A stretch of 64,000 nt of DNA, from assembly GCA_947683625.1 (NCBI GenBank), contig CANTUR010000429.1:124001-188000 (forward strand). The letters are read 5' to 3'. This document shows positions 49,406 through 60,200 of the stretch, piece by piece. The translations under genes and the position numbers were made by a program. Positions within the stretch are counted from its first letter, which is position 1; every line of letters begins with the position of its first letter. The notes below the pieces were generated by a model. That model was not told where the DNA came from and did not search any database. It saw only the letters and a program-made list of their open reading frames with translations. Origin of the DNA: Mallotus nudiflorus (taxonomy: Eukaryota > Streptophyta > Magnoliopsida > Malpighiales > Euphorbiaceae).

Positions 49406-51054
49406 AAAAAAAAACCATCAAACTTATAGAACTTATCAAAACCCCCTTTCTCACATGCCCCATAAACATTAGCAAAATCAGGATCATTAGAATAAAGATC
49501 TTTGATGTATTCAAATCCTAATAATTTTGCATCAAGTTTAGAGATCAAGGCATACCTTCTTGACAATGCATCAGCCACCACATTTTCTTTCCCTTGCTTG
49601 TACTTAATGATGTACGGAAAGGATTCAATGAATTCCACCCATTTTGCATGTCTCTTGTTGAGCTTTCCTTGTCCTTTGAGATACTTCAAGGACTCATGGT
49701 CAGTGTGAATTATGAATTCTTTGTAACCAAGGTAATGCTGCCATGTCCTTAGAACCCTCACCAATGCATAGAACTCCTTGTCATATGTAGGGTAGTTTAG
49801 ACTTGCTCCACTTAGCTTTTCGCTAAAGAATGCTATGGGCTTGCCTTCTTGCATCAAAACTCCTCCAATACCTATGCCACTTGCATCGCACTCAATCTCA
49901 AAAGGTTTAGTAAAATTTGGCAAAGATAACAAGGGTGCATAACTTAATTTGTCTTTTAGCAAGTTAAAAGCCTCATCTTGTTCAATTCCCCACTTAAAAC
50001 CAACATTCTTTTTGATGCATTCAGTTAAAGGTGCAGCTATGGTAGAAAAATTTTTAATGAACCTTCTATAAAAGCTAGCTAAACCATGAAAGCTTCTTGC
50101 ATCACTTACACTTGTGGGTGTTGGCCATTCTCTAATTACTTTTACCTTTTCTTGATCAACATGAATGCCCTTGTCATTGACAATATATCCAAGAAAAGTA
50201 ATTTCATTAGTGCAAAAACAGCATTTCTTTAGATTAGCATACAACTTCTCTTCTCTAAGCACATCAAAAACACAAGTCAAATGTTGTACATGCTCATCTA
50301 AATTTTTGCTATAAACCAAGATATCATCAAAATAGACAACAACAAATTTGCCTATGAATGCTCTTAAAACATGATTCATCAATCTCATGAAAGTGCTTGG
50401 TGCATTAGTTAAACCAAAAGGCATTACTAACCACTCATATAAACCATGTTTAGTTTTAAAAGCTGTTTTCCATTCATCACCTTCTCTCATTCTAATTTGA
50501 TGATAACCAGATTTCAAATCAATTTTTGAAAACAAATATGAACCATGCAATTCATCCAATATGTCATCTAGCCTAGGAATGGGATGTCTATACTTCACCG
50601 TGATTTTGTTGATGGCACGACAATCAACACACATCCTCCAAGTTCCATCTTTCTTAGGCACTAACAAGACGGGTACCGCACATGGACTCATGCTTTCACG
50701 AACATAACCCTTCTCCATAAGCTCTCTCACTTGCTTTTGGATTTCCTTGGTCTCCTCCGGATTACATCTATATGCTGGTCTATTTGGAATGCTTGCTCCG
50801 GGTATGAAATCAATTTGGTGCTCAATGCCTCTTTTAGGTGGCAAACCATTTGGAATTTCTTCTGGGAATAAATCTTCATAAACCTGTAAAAGATCAACAA
50901 CAACACTAGGCAAACCATTGGTTATTTCGTTAGAAATATGCAAAATCTCCTTGTACATAAGTACAAGCATGTGTTGCCTCAAAAGCATAGCTTCCTTCAC
51001 ATCACTCATTTTTGCATAAACACTCATTTTTCTTTCATGAATTTTTAGGTTCAC
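49339..51054 (-). CDS. Reverse transcriptase and RNase H (CRM-like pol fragment)
   Basis: 571 codons; the last 22 or so (below about 49405) are read in the wrong frame after the homopolymer. Reverse transcriptase covers about residues 75-300, with a catalytic Asp at 179 in SKIDLKSGYHQI and the YFDD box at 241-244. The connection and RNase H follow, with acidic residues D390, E427, D452 and D495 (ENVVADALSRR). The run FMRLMNHVLRAFIGKFVVVY and the SFHGLASFYRRF block are as in CRM-clade elements. The first codon here is a GTG, not a true start, because this is part of a gag-pol polyprotein. All catalytic residues are intact. Confidence 0.9.
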   Translation of the reverse strand: MNLKIHERKMSVYAKMSDVKEAMLLRQHMLVLMYKEILHISNEITNGLPSVVVDLLQVYEDLFPEEIPNGLPPKRGIEHQIDFIPGASIPNRPAYRCNPEETKEIQKQVRELMEKGYVRESMSPCAVPVLLVPKKDGTWRMCVDCRAINKITVKYRHPIPRLDDILDELHGSYLFSKIDLKSGYHQIRMREGDEWKTAFKTKHGLYEWLVMPFGLTNAPSTFMRLMNHVLRAFIGKFVVVYFDDILVYSKNLDEHVQHLTCVFDVLREEKLYANLKKCCFCTNEITFLGYIVNDKGIHVDQEKVKVIREWPTPTSVSDARSFHGLASFYRRFIKNFSTIAAPLTECIKKNVGFKWGIEQDEAFNLLKDKLSYAPLLSLPNFTKPFEIECDASGIGIGGVLMQEGKPIAFFSEKLSGASLNYPTYDKEFYALVRVLRTWQHYLGYKEFIIHTDHESLKYLKGQGKLNKRHAKWVEFIESFPYIIKYKQGKENVVADALSRRYALISKLDAKLLGFEYIKDLYSNDPDFANVYGACEKGGFDKFYKFDGFFFRGKQIVCATKFFKRVTCERGT

Positions 51055-51077
51055 TCATCTCACCTTTTTCTTTACTC

Positions 51078-51542
51078 TCAAAGGTTTTCCTTTCCCAAAG
51101 AATTTCCCAATGAAGAACCCATTTCTTCATATTGTTGCTTGATGCGCATTTGGTCTTCAAAAATCTTTTTTGGAGTTAATGGTCCAAGGTTAAACCTTTT
51201 TCCATCCATAGTCAAAGTATACATATTTTTGAATCCATCATGATTAGCCCTTCTATCATATTGCCAAGGTCTCCCCAACAACATATGTCCGGCCAACATT
51301 GGTAACACATCACACAACACCTCATCCTTATATCTACCAATTTGAAAAGAAACTAGAACTTGCTTATTTACCTTTACAACTCCACTTTCATTAAGCCATT
51401 GCAACTTGTATGGTCTTGGGTGCTTGGTAGTAGGCAACTTCAATTTCTCCACTAGCAAAGTGCTTGCTACATTAGTACAACTTCCACTATCCACAATCAT
51501 GTTGCACAACTTGTTAGAAATCAAACAATGAGTATGAAACAA
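51078..51542 (-). CDS. Aspartic protease (CRM-like pol fragment)
   Basis: 154 codons with the retropepsin active site IVDSGSCTNVAS (catalytic D18) and the flap-to-C-terminal region MLAGHMLLGRPWQYD. It would cleave the Gag-Pol precursor. It overlaps the zinc-knuckle frame by 22 bases in another register: a run of four A near 51545 seems one base short relative to the expected reading. At its end, frames also change at least once before the reverse transcriptase (51,055-51,075). Confidence 0.85.
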   Translation of the reverse strand: MFHTHCLISNKLCNMIVDSGSCTNVASTLLVEKLKLPTTKHPRPYKLQWLNESGVVKVNKQVLVSFQIGRYKDEVLCDVLPMLAGHMLLGRPWQYDRRANHDGFKNMYTLTMDGKRFNLGPLTPKKIFEDQMRIKQQYEEMGSSLGNSLGKENL

Positions 51543-51829
51543 ATTTTCTCCCTTTGCTCCCTATGGACATCATGTTTATTTTGCAAACTCAATGTTCTTT
51601 GAACAACAAGATTATCTCCCCTAGCACATTCAACATCACTACAATCTTCTAAAGAAGGCATATCATCATCACTATCCCCCTCACTCTCCGATTCAATATC
51701 ACCATCCCTTAGAATCATAGCTTTCTTATTTGGACATTCCCTAGCAATGTGCCCATGACCCAAACACTTAAAACATTTTATTCCCCTAGTTTGGGCTGGT
51801 TGATTCTCACCCTTTCCCTTATTACCCAA
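51521..51829 (-). CDS. Gag nucleocapsid zinc knuckle region (CRM-like)
   Basis: 102 codons with a CCHC zinc knuckle, CFKCLGHGHIAREC, near residues 19-32, then a Ser/Glu/Asp-rich linker (ESESEGDSDDD). It would bind genomic RNA during packaging. It is in the same frame as gag at 51878-52762 but separated by about 50 bases containing stops. Two compensating 1-base shifts, near 51885 (six A) and near 51835 (four A), would explain this. Confidence 0.82.
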   Translation of the reverse strand: MGNKGKGENQPAQTRGIKCFKCLGHGHIARECPNKKAMILRDGDIESESEGDSDDDMPSLEDCSDVECARGDNLVVQRTLSLQNKHDVHREQREKICFILIV

Positions 51830-51877
51830 GTCATTTTAGGTTTATTTTCTTCCACTTTTGACTTGTTAAAAGGTTTA

Positions 51878-52762
51878 TCATCCTTTTTTCCCCCAAGAAT
51901 TTTTCCAAGAAGAAGAAGAACCCACATTTGGTTTAGAATCATACCTCTTTCCTTTCAATTGCCTTTCCACTTTCATGGCCAAATTCACCATATCTTCAAT
52001 CTCCACATAATGTTGCAAATCAACAACATCAGCAATGTTTTTGTTTAGCCCTCTCAAAAACCTTGCCATGGTAGCTTCACGATCTTCTACCATATTTGCT
52101 CTAATCATAGCCTTCTCCATTTCTTTGTGATACTCCTCCACACTCATGGATCCTTGAATTAGAGTTTGTAACCTTTGATGAAGCTCTCTATAGTAGTGGC
52201 TTGGAACAAACCTCTTTCTCATGATTTGCTTCATTTCCCTCCAAGACTCCACGGGTCTTTCTCCATATCTACGTCTTTCCTTGCAAAATTGATCCCACCA
52301 AACAATTGCATAATCACTAAACTCAACAGCGGCAAGTTTTACCTTTTTCTCCTCCGAATAATTGTGACATTCGAAGATGAGTTCTACTTTCCTCTCCCAT
52401 TCAAGGTACACATCTGGATCATTTCTTCCTTGGAATGAAGGAATCTTCATTTTGATGCTTCCAAGGTTGCGATCAACATCATCTTTAGGACGTCCTCTCC
52501 TAGCTTGTCTCCTAGGATTGATTTGTTGTCCCACCAAGGTGACTTGATCATCATCCAATTCATCCTCTCCTTCATAGTCCTCTTGGTCAATTGATGGACG
52601 TCTCCTTTCTTTAGGCTCTCCTTGTAATTGGTTAAGGATGCCATCATGCCTCTCCAATTTCTCATTGACTCCCGCCATCATGTTAAACATTCTTTCGAAT
52701 TGTTGTTGCATAGCTTGAATCACATGATCATTTGTAGAAGAAGAACTTGTGTCTTTTGACAT
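51878..52762 (-). CDS. Gag capsid region (CRM-like)
   Basis: 294 codons from an ATG at 52762 (MSKDTSSSS). Residues about 12-48 are Gln/Glu/Met-rich and could form a coiled coil. An acidic stretch (YEGEDELDDD) and a basic one (RRQARRGRPK) precede the capsid domain at about 105-268, with DPDVYLEWERKVELIFE and AIVWW blocks. The same blocks occur, diverged, in the gag-only element. It forms the virus-like particle in the cytoplasm. The frame stops at 51878 shortly before the zinc knuckle because of a homopolymer shift. Confidence 0.87.
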   Translation of the reverse strand: MSKDTSSSSTNDHVIQAMQQQFERMFNMMAGVNEKLERHDGILNQLQGEPKERRRPSIDQEDYEGEDELDDDQVTLVGQQINPRRQARRGRPKDDVDRNLGSIKMKIPSFQGRNDPDVYLEWERKVELIFECHNYSEEKKVKLAAVEFSDYAIVWWDQFCKERRRYGERPVESWREMKQIMRKRFVPSHYYRELHQRLQTLIQGSMSVEEYHKEMEKAMIRANMVEDREATMARFLRGLNKNIADVVDLQHYVEIEDMVNLAMKVERQLKGKRYDSKPNVGSSSSWKNSWGKKG

Positions 52763-53407
52763 GATTGTAAAACCTAAAATTTTAACAAAAGAAAATAGAA
52801 AAAAAAAACAATCTCACAACACTCCCTCACGTGTTTCACTCAAAATTGATGTATACCACTCGTGTTTACACTCAATTTTGGCTTTTTCTCTAATGATCTC
52901 ACACTCTTGCCTTTTACCTCTCAAATTTGCCTTTTGATTTCTTAGATTAACTAAGTTTCTCAATCAAAACAAAATTCAAGAATGTAGTAATCAATGATAA
53001 AAAAAATAAGGTAGGCTAACAAGAAAAAAAATAAGGTAGGCTTAAAGAAAAGAACAATTGTAACAAATAGGCTAATAGAAATGAAAAACAAAGACAGATT
53101 ATCAAAGAACACAAAGAGACAGAATTATAAAGATAGATTCGCAATGGAATATGAAGAGTCAATTTTTTTTTAATGTAAACTGAGATCTAACATAGGAATA
53201 TCAAAGATAACATATACTTTTTTTTTATGGACGAATTTTTTTTTTTTTTTTGATATCTGCAAACAAAATCTTGAGATAAGAAGAATAAAGATAAAAAAAA
53301 TAACAAGAATAATAGATAGCAAGAAAGCTGCAAAATACAAGATGAACACAAGATATTGAGAACTAAAAGGATAGTTTTGGATACGCAAACCTCAATCTTG
53401 AGCCAAT
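52763..53407 (-). other. Leader (5' untranslated region) of CRM-like element
   Basis: 645 bp between the primer-binding site and the gag start, rich in A and T homopolymers on both strands, with no coding potential I trust. Bases 52813-52876 read, in element orientation, GAGTGTAAACACG, a gap of about 20 bases, then GAGTGAAACACGTGAGGGAG and TGTTGTGAG. The gag-only element has the same pattern just before its gag start. This could be a packaging signal or simply shared ancestry. Confidence 0.7.
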
Positions 53408-53419
53408 GCTCTGATACCA
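53408..53419 (-). other. Primer-binding site (tRNA-iMet) of CRM-like element
   Basis: TGGTATCAGAGC on the minus strand, four bases inside the 5' LTR border. It fixes the element's orientation. Confidence 0.92.
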
Positions 53420-53423
53420 CTTA

Positions 53424-54253
53424 TGATGGGAATTGTAGGTTTCATCAATTAACCTCCCCAATAGCAAGAATACTATGATAAGTTGAATTAGAAGAAAACT
53501 AGAAATTACCAAGTTAATCCACAAATTTCGGATCGTTCAAAGATTGAAGTAAGAAGATTAGATGCTACTTAAACCCCTTTACCAACAAAGATAAAGATAC
53601 TAAGATAGACTTTGAATTTCCTCTTATGCCACAAACAAGAAAGTTTGATAAATAACAAGAAAACAAAGATTTAGATTTTGACACCACAAGCTAGAATAAA
53701 GCTTGATAAGTCACAAAGTTTATGCAAGAAATTAAAGACAAAATTCCTCACAACAAAACTCAAACAAAGTTATAATTCATATATCAAATTCATTCCATAC
53801 TACAAAAGAAAGAAAAGGACTTGTTTATATAGAGTACAAGTCCATGCTCACACTACTAAAATAGACTCACACACATAGGATTACTTTGACTCTTAAATGG
53901 CCTTAATTAGCCATTACCCACATTAATAGCCATTACTTGGTATTGATTACCCCATTAACTTTAGTAACCACTACCCATAATAATAGCCATTACTTGGTAT
54001 TAATTACCCTATTAACTTGTATATGGAGGCTACATGTAACCCTAATTGTTATTAAACACAAAAACAAGTTAAATATTATTCCTTGGGCCTCCATGGATGC
54101 CTTATTGGGCTGAAATTCGTGGGCTTTCCAAATTTCCTTAATTAAACCCAATATGGCTTCTTGAAGCTTCTTGATTTGGACCCTTGTGATTGGGCCTTCT
54201 TGTACTATAATGGATCTTGGATCTCTTTAGGCTTTGAACTTGGATTCACATCA
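53424..54253 (-). repeat. 5' LTR of CRM-like element
   Basis: 830 bp, TG-CA ends. Compared with the 3' LTR I count one substitution (GTATATGGAGGC versus GTATATGGTGGC) and eleven 1-base indels, nine of them extra bases here. A TATA box (TATATAAA) lies at 53824-53831 on the minus strand. Confidence 0.92.
53824..53831 (-). promoter_or_regulatory. Putative TATA box of CRM-like element 5' LTR
   Basis: TATATAAA on the minus strand, roughly 430 bp into the LTR in element orientation, a plausible end-of-U3 position. No other promoter elements were recognised. Confidence 0.5.
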
Positions 54254-57200
54254 TATTTTCAATCCCGAAGACGTATTCCAGCATTTAAAACTCATAAATC
54301 TAGTTGATTTAAATGAATGCACAATTTTTGCACATTTGCGCATGTTTGAACGGCGAAATGTCAACTCGTGCAGATTTGTGCACAAATGTTTTAAGACAAG
54401 ATATCCAATGTTTCCAATCAAATATTCACAACACTAATCACATATTCTAGCTTTTTGAACTCATAAATGTAAATGAGATTGTTGAATGCCCAATTTGTGC
54501 ACATTTGCACCTCTACGAACGCAAAATGTTAACTCGTGCAAAATTTACACATAAACTGCTTAAAAACATGTAATCCAATGTTCGAACTACATATTTTCAA
54601 TCCTAAAGACATACTCCAGCCTTTAAAAACTCATAATTGCAGTTGATTTAATTGAATGCACAAATTTTGCACATTTGCGCATGTTTATAACGCAAAACGT
54701 GAACTCGTGCACATTTGTGCGCAAATGGTTTTTAAAGACGAGATATCCAATGTTCCCATCAAATATTCACAACACTAATCACATATTCTAGCTTTTTAAA
54801 CTCTTAAATATAAATGAGATTGTTGAATGCACAATTTTTGCACATTTACGCCTGTTGAACGCAAAATGTTAACCTCGTGCAAAGTTTATACACGGATTGT
54901 TTAAAACATGTGATCCAATGTTCCAACTACATATTTTCAATCCTAAAGGCATATTCCAGCATTTAAAGCTCGCAAATCTAGTTGATTTAATTGAATGCAC
55001 CAATTTTTGCACATTTGCACTTGTTTTCACACAAAACGTGAACTCGTGCAAATTTGTGCGCAAATGGTTTTAGACAAGACATCCAATGTTACAATTACAT
55101 ATTCACAACACTAATCCAAAATTCTAGCTCTTCAAACTCATAAATATAAATGAGATTGTGGAATGCACAATTTGTGCACGTTTTGCGCCTGTTTGGACGC
55201 AAAATGATAACTCGTGCTAAATTTATGCACGAATTGTAATATGAACCCTAAAAGGGATCAAAAGTGCCCGAATATGAAGAATTCAAGCTAATTAGCTTGA
55301 ATTCTTCATATTCGGGCACTTTTTGATCCCTTTTAGGGTTCATATTATTTGAATTCTTCATATTCGGGCACTTTTGATCCCTTTTAGGGTTCATATTATT
55401 CGTCCAATCAAGCTAATTAATTTCAGAATAGGAAATTAAGCTAATTAGCTTGAATTCTTCATATTCGGGCACTTTTTGATCCCTTTTAGGGTTCATATTA
55501 AATTGTTTAAAAACATGTGATCCAATGTTCCAAACCACATATTTTCAATCCTAAAGACATATTCCAGCATTTCAAAACTCGTAAATCTAGTTGATTTAAT
55601 TGAATGCACAACTTGTGCACATTTGCGCATGTTTTGAAACGAAAAAACGTGAACTCGTGCAAATTTGTGCGCAAATTGGTTTTAGACAAGACATCCAATG
55701 TTCCAATCGCATATTAATAGCACTAATCACATATTCTAGCTTTTTAATCTCACAGATACAATGAGATTGTTGAATGAACAATCTTGCACATTTGCGCTTT
55801 TTTGAACGCAAAATGTCAACTCGTGCGAAAAAGTTATGCACAAATTGTTTAAAAAACATGTAATCCAACATTCCAACTACATATTTTCAATCCTAAAGAC
55901 GCATTCCAGCCTTTGAAACTCATAAATCCAGTTGATTTAATTGAATGCACAATTTTTGCGCTTGTGTGAACGCGAAACGTGAACTCATGCAAATTTGTGC
56001 GCAAATGGTTTTAGACAAGGTATCCAATTTTCCAATCGCATATTCATAACACTAATCACTTTTCAAACTCATAAATATAAATGAGATTGTTCAGTGCACA
56101 ATTTTTGCACATTTGCACCTGTTTGAACGCAAAACGTGAACTCGTCCAAATTTGTGCGCAAATGCTTTTAGACAAGATATCCAATGTTCCAATCGCAAAT
56201 TCACAACACCAATCACATATTTTAGCTTTCTAAACTCATAATATAAATGAGATTGTTGAATGTATAATTTTTGCACTTTTGCGCCAGTTTGAACGCAAAA
56301 CCTTAACTCGTACAAAATTTATGCGCAAATTGTTCAAAAACATGTAATCCAATGTTCCAACTACATATTTTCAATCCTGAAGACATATTCACAGCATTTC
56401 AAACTCGTTAATGCTGTGTTGATTTTGTCCAATGCACAATTTGTGGACATTTGCGTATGCTTGAACGCAAAACGTGAACTCGCGTAAATTTGTGCGCAAA
56501 TGGTTTTAGACAAGATATCCAATGTTCCAACCCTAATCATATATATTCTAGCTTTTTAAGCTCATGAATATATAAATGAGATTGTTGAATGCACAATTTG
56601 TGCACGTTTGCGCCTCTAAGAACGAACGCAAAAATCTAAGGCAGAAATTGTTTATAATATATGTAATCCAATGTTCCAGCTACATATTTTCAATCCCGAA
56701 GACGTATTCCAGCATTTAAAAACTCATAAATCTAGTTGATTTAAATGAATGCACAATTTTTGCACATTTGCGCATGTTTGAACGCGAAATGTCAACGTCG
56801 TGCAGATTTGTGCACAAATGGTTTTAAGACAAGATATCCAATGTTTCCAATCAAATATTCACAACACTAATCACATATTCTAGCTTTTTGAACTCATAAA
56901 TGTAAATGAGATTGTTGAATGCCCAATTTGTGCACATTTGCACCTCTATGAACGCAAAATGTTAACCTCGTTGCAAAATTTACACATAAACTGCTTAAAA
57001 ACATGTAATCCAATGTTCGAACAACATATTTTCAATCCTAAAGACATATTCCAGCCTTTAAAACTCATAATTAATTGCAGTTGATTTAATTGAATGCACA
57101 AATTTTGCACATTTGCGCATGTTTTTAACCGCAAAACGTGAACTCGTGCACATTTGTGCGCAAATGGTTTTTAAGACGAGATATCCAATGTTCCCATCAA

Positions 57201-60200
57201 ATATTCACAACACTAATCACATATTCTAGCTTTTTAAACTCTTAAATATAAATGAGATTGTTGAATGCACAATTTTTGCACATTTGCGCCTGTTTGAACG
57301 CAAAATGTTAACTCGTGCAAAGTTTATACACGGATTGTTTAAAACATGTGATCCAATGTTCCAACTACATATTTTCAATCCTAAAGGCATATTCCAGCAT
57401 TTAAAGCTCGCAAATCTATTTGATCTAATTGAATGCACAATTTTTGCACATTTGCACTTGTTTTCACACAAAACGTGAACTCGTGCAAATTTGTGCGCAA
57501 ATGGTTTTAGACAAGACATCCAATGTTGCAATTACATATTCACAACACTAATCCAAAATTCTAGCTCTTCAAACTCATAAATATAAATGAGATTGTGGAA
57601 TGCACAATTTGTGCACGTTTGCGCCTGTTTGGACGCAAAATGATAACTCGTGCTAAATTTATGCACGAATTGTTTAAAAACATGTGATCCAATGTTCCAA
57701 CCACATATTTTCAATCCTAAAGACATATTCCAGCATTTAAAACTCATAAATCTAGTTGATTTAATTGAATGCACAACTTGTGCACATTTGCGCATGTTTG
57801 AACGAAAAACGTGAACTCGTGCAAATTTGTGCGCAAATGGTTTTAGACAAGACATCCAATGTTCCAATCGCATATTAATAGCACTAATCATATATTCTAG
57901 CTTTTTAATCTCACAGATACAAATGAGATTGTTGAATGAACAATCTTGCACATTTGCGCTTTTTTGAACGCAAAATGTCAACTCGTGCGAAAAGTTATGC
58001 ACAAATTGTTTAAAAACATGTAATCCAACATTCCAACTACATATTTTCAATCCTAAAGACGCATTCCAGCCTTTGAAAACTCATAAATCCAGTTGATTTA
58101 ATTGAATGCACAATTTTTGCGCTTGTGTGAACGCGAAACGTGAACTCATGCAAATTTGTGCGCAAATGGTTTTAGACAAGGTATCCAATTTTCCAATCGC
58201 ATATTCGTAACACTAATCACTTTTCAAAACTCATAAATATAAATGAGATTGTTCAGTGCACAATTTTTGCACATTTGCACCTGTTTGAACGCAAAAACGT
58301 GAACTCGTCCAAATTTGTGCGCAAATGCTTTTAGACAAGATATCCAATGTTCCAATCGCGAATTCACAACACCAATCACATATTTTAGCTTTCTAAACTC
58401 ATAAAATATAAATGAGATTGTTGAATGTATAATTTTTGCACTTTTTGCGCCAGTTTGAACGCAAAACCTTAACTCGTACAAAATTTATGCGCAAATTGTT
58501 CAAAACATGTAATCCAATGTTCCAACTACATATTTTCAATCCTGAAGACATATTCCAGCATTTCAAACTCGTTAATGCTGTTGATTTTGTCCAATGCACA
58601 ATTTATGGACATTTGCGTATGCTTGAACGCAAAACGTGAACTCGCATAAATTTGTGCACAAATGGTTTTAGACAAGATATCCAATGTTCCAACCCTAATC
58701 ATATATATTCTAGCTTTTTAAGCTCATGAATATATAAATGAGATTGTTGAATGCACAATTTGTGCACGTTTGCGCCTCTAAGAACGAACGCAAAAATCTA
58801 AGGAGAAATTGTTTATAATATATGTAATCCAATGTTCCAGCTACATATTTTCAATCCCGAAGACGTATTCCAGCATTTAAAACTCATAAATCTAGTTGAT
58901 TTAAATGAATGCACAATTTTTGCACATTTGCGCATGTTTGAACGCAAAATGTCAACTCGTGCAGATTTGTGCACAAATGGTTTTAAGACAAGATATCCAA
59001 TGTTTCCAATCAAATATTCACAACACTAATCACATATTCTAGCTTTTTGAACTCATAAATGTAAATGAGATTGTTGAATGCACAATTTGTGCACATTTGC
59101 ACCTCTATGTACGCAAAATGTTAACTCGTGCAAAATTTACACATAAACTGCTTAAAACATGTAATCCAATGTTCGAACAACATATTTTCAATCCTAAAGA
59201 CATATTCCAGCCTTTAAAAACCTCATAATTAATTGCAGTTGATTTAATTGAATGCACAAATTTTGCACATTTGCGCATGTTTTAACGCAAAAACGTGAAC
59301 TCGTGCACATTTGTGCGCAAATGGTTTTAAGACGAGATATCCAATGTTCCCATCAAATATTCACAACACTAATCACATATTCTAGCTTTTTAAACTCTTA
59401 AATATAAATGAGATTGTTGAATGCACAATTTTTGCACAATTGCGCCCTGTTTGAACGCAAAATGTTAACTCGTGCAAAGTTTTATACACGGAATTGTTTA
59501 AAAACATGTGATCCAATGTTCCAACTACATATTTTCAATCCTAAAGGCATATTCCAGCATTTAAAGCTCGCAAATCTATTTGATTTAATTGAATGCACAA
59601 TTTTTGCACATTTGCACTTGTTTTCACACAAAACGTGAACTCGTGCAAATTTGTGCGCAAATGGTTTTAGACAAGACATCCAATGTTGCAATTACATATT
59701 CACAACACTAATCCAAAATTCTAGCTCTTCAAACTCATAAATATAAATGAGATTGTGGAATGCACAATTTGTGCACGTTTGCGCCTGTTTGGACGACTCG
59801 CGCTAAATTTATGCACGAATTGTTTAAAACATGTGATCCAATGTTCCAACCACATATTTTCAATCCTAAAGACATATTCCAGCATTTCAAACTCGTAAAT
59901 CTAGTTGATTTAATTGAATGCACAACTTGTGCACATTTGCGCATGTTTGAACGAAAAACGTGAACTCGTGCAAATTTGTGCGCAAATGGTTTTAGACAAG
60001 ACATCCAATGTTCCAATCGCATATTAATAGCACTAATCACATATTCTAGCTTTTTAATCTCACAGATACAAATGAGATTGTTGAATGAACAATCTTGCAC
60101 ATTTGCGCTTTTTTGAACGCAAAATGTCAACTCGTGCGAAAAGTTATGCACAAATTGTTTAAAACATGTAATCCAACATTCCAACTACATATTTTCAATC

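Larger units (their letters stand above)
47442..54253 (-). mobile_element. CRM-like Ty3/gypsy chromovirus, complete but frameshifted
   Basis: The 6,812-bp minus-strand element is flanked by TATTT at 47437-47441 and 54254-54258; removing it with one TATTT restores the monomer. In element order it has: 5' LTR (53424-54253), tRNA-iMet primer site, a leader of about 0.65 kb, gag, zinc knuckle, protease, reverse transcriptase, RNase H, integrase, polypurine tract and 3' LTR (47442-48264). Domain order (integrase after RNase H) defines Ty3/gypsy. The polymerase and integrase read like the CRM clade as I know it, and no classical chromodomain follows the integrase. At least six frame changes break the polyprotein, most at homopolymers. 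The LTRs show one substitution but eleven 1-base indels, so insertion was recent and some breaks may be consensus errors. Confidence 0.88.

Noticed and set aside
53170..53420. Hydrophobic minus-strand open frames in the CRM-like leader
   Set aside because: They are Phe/Leu/Lys-rich readings of A and T homopolymers between the primer-binding site and gag, with overlapping frames and no family resemblance.
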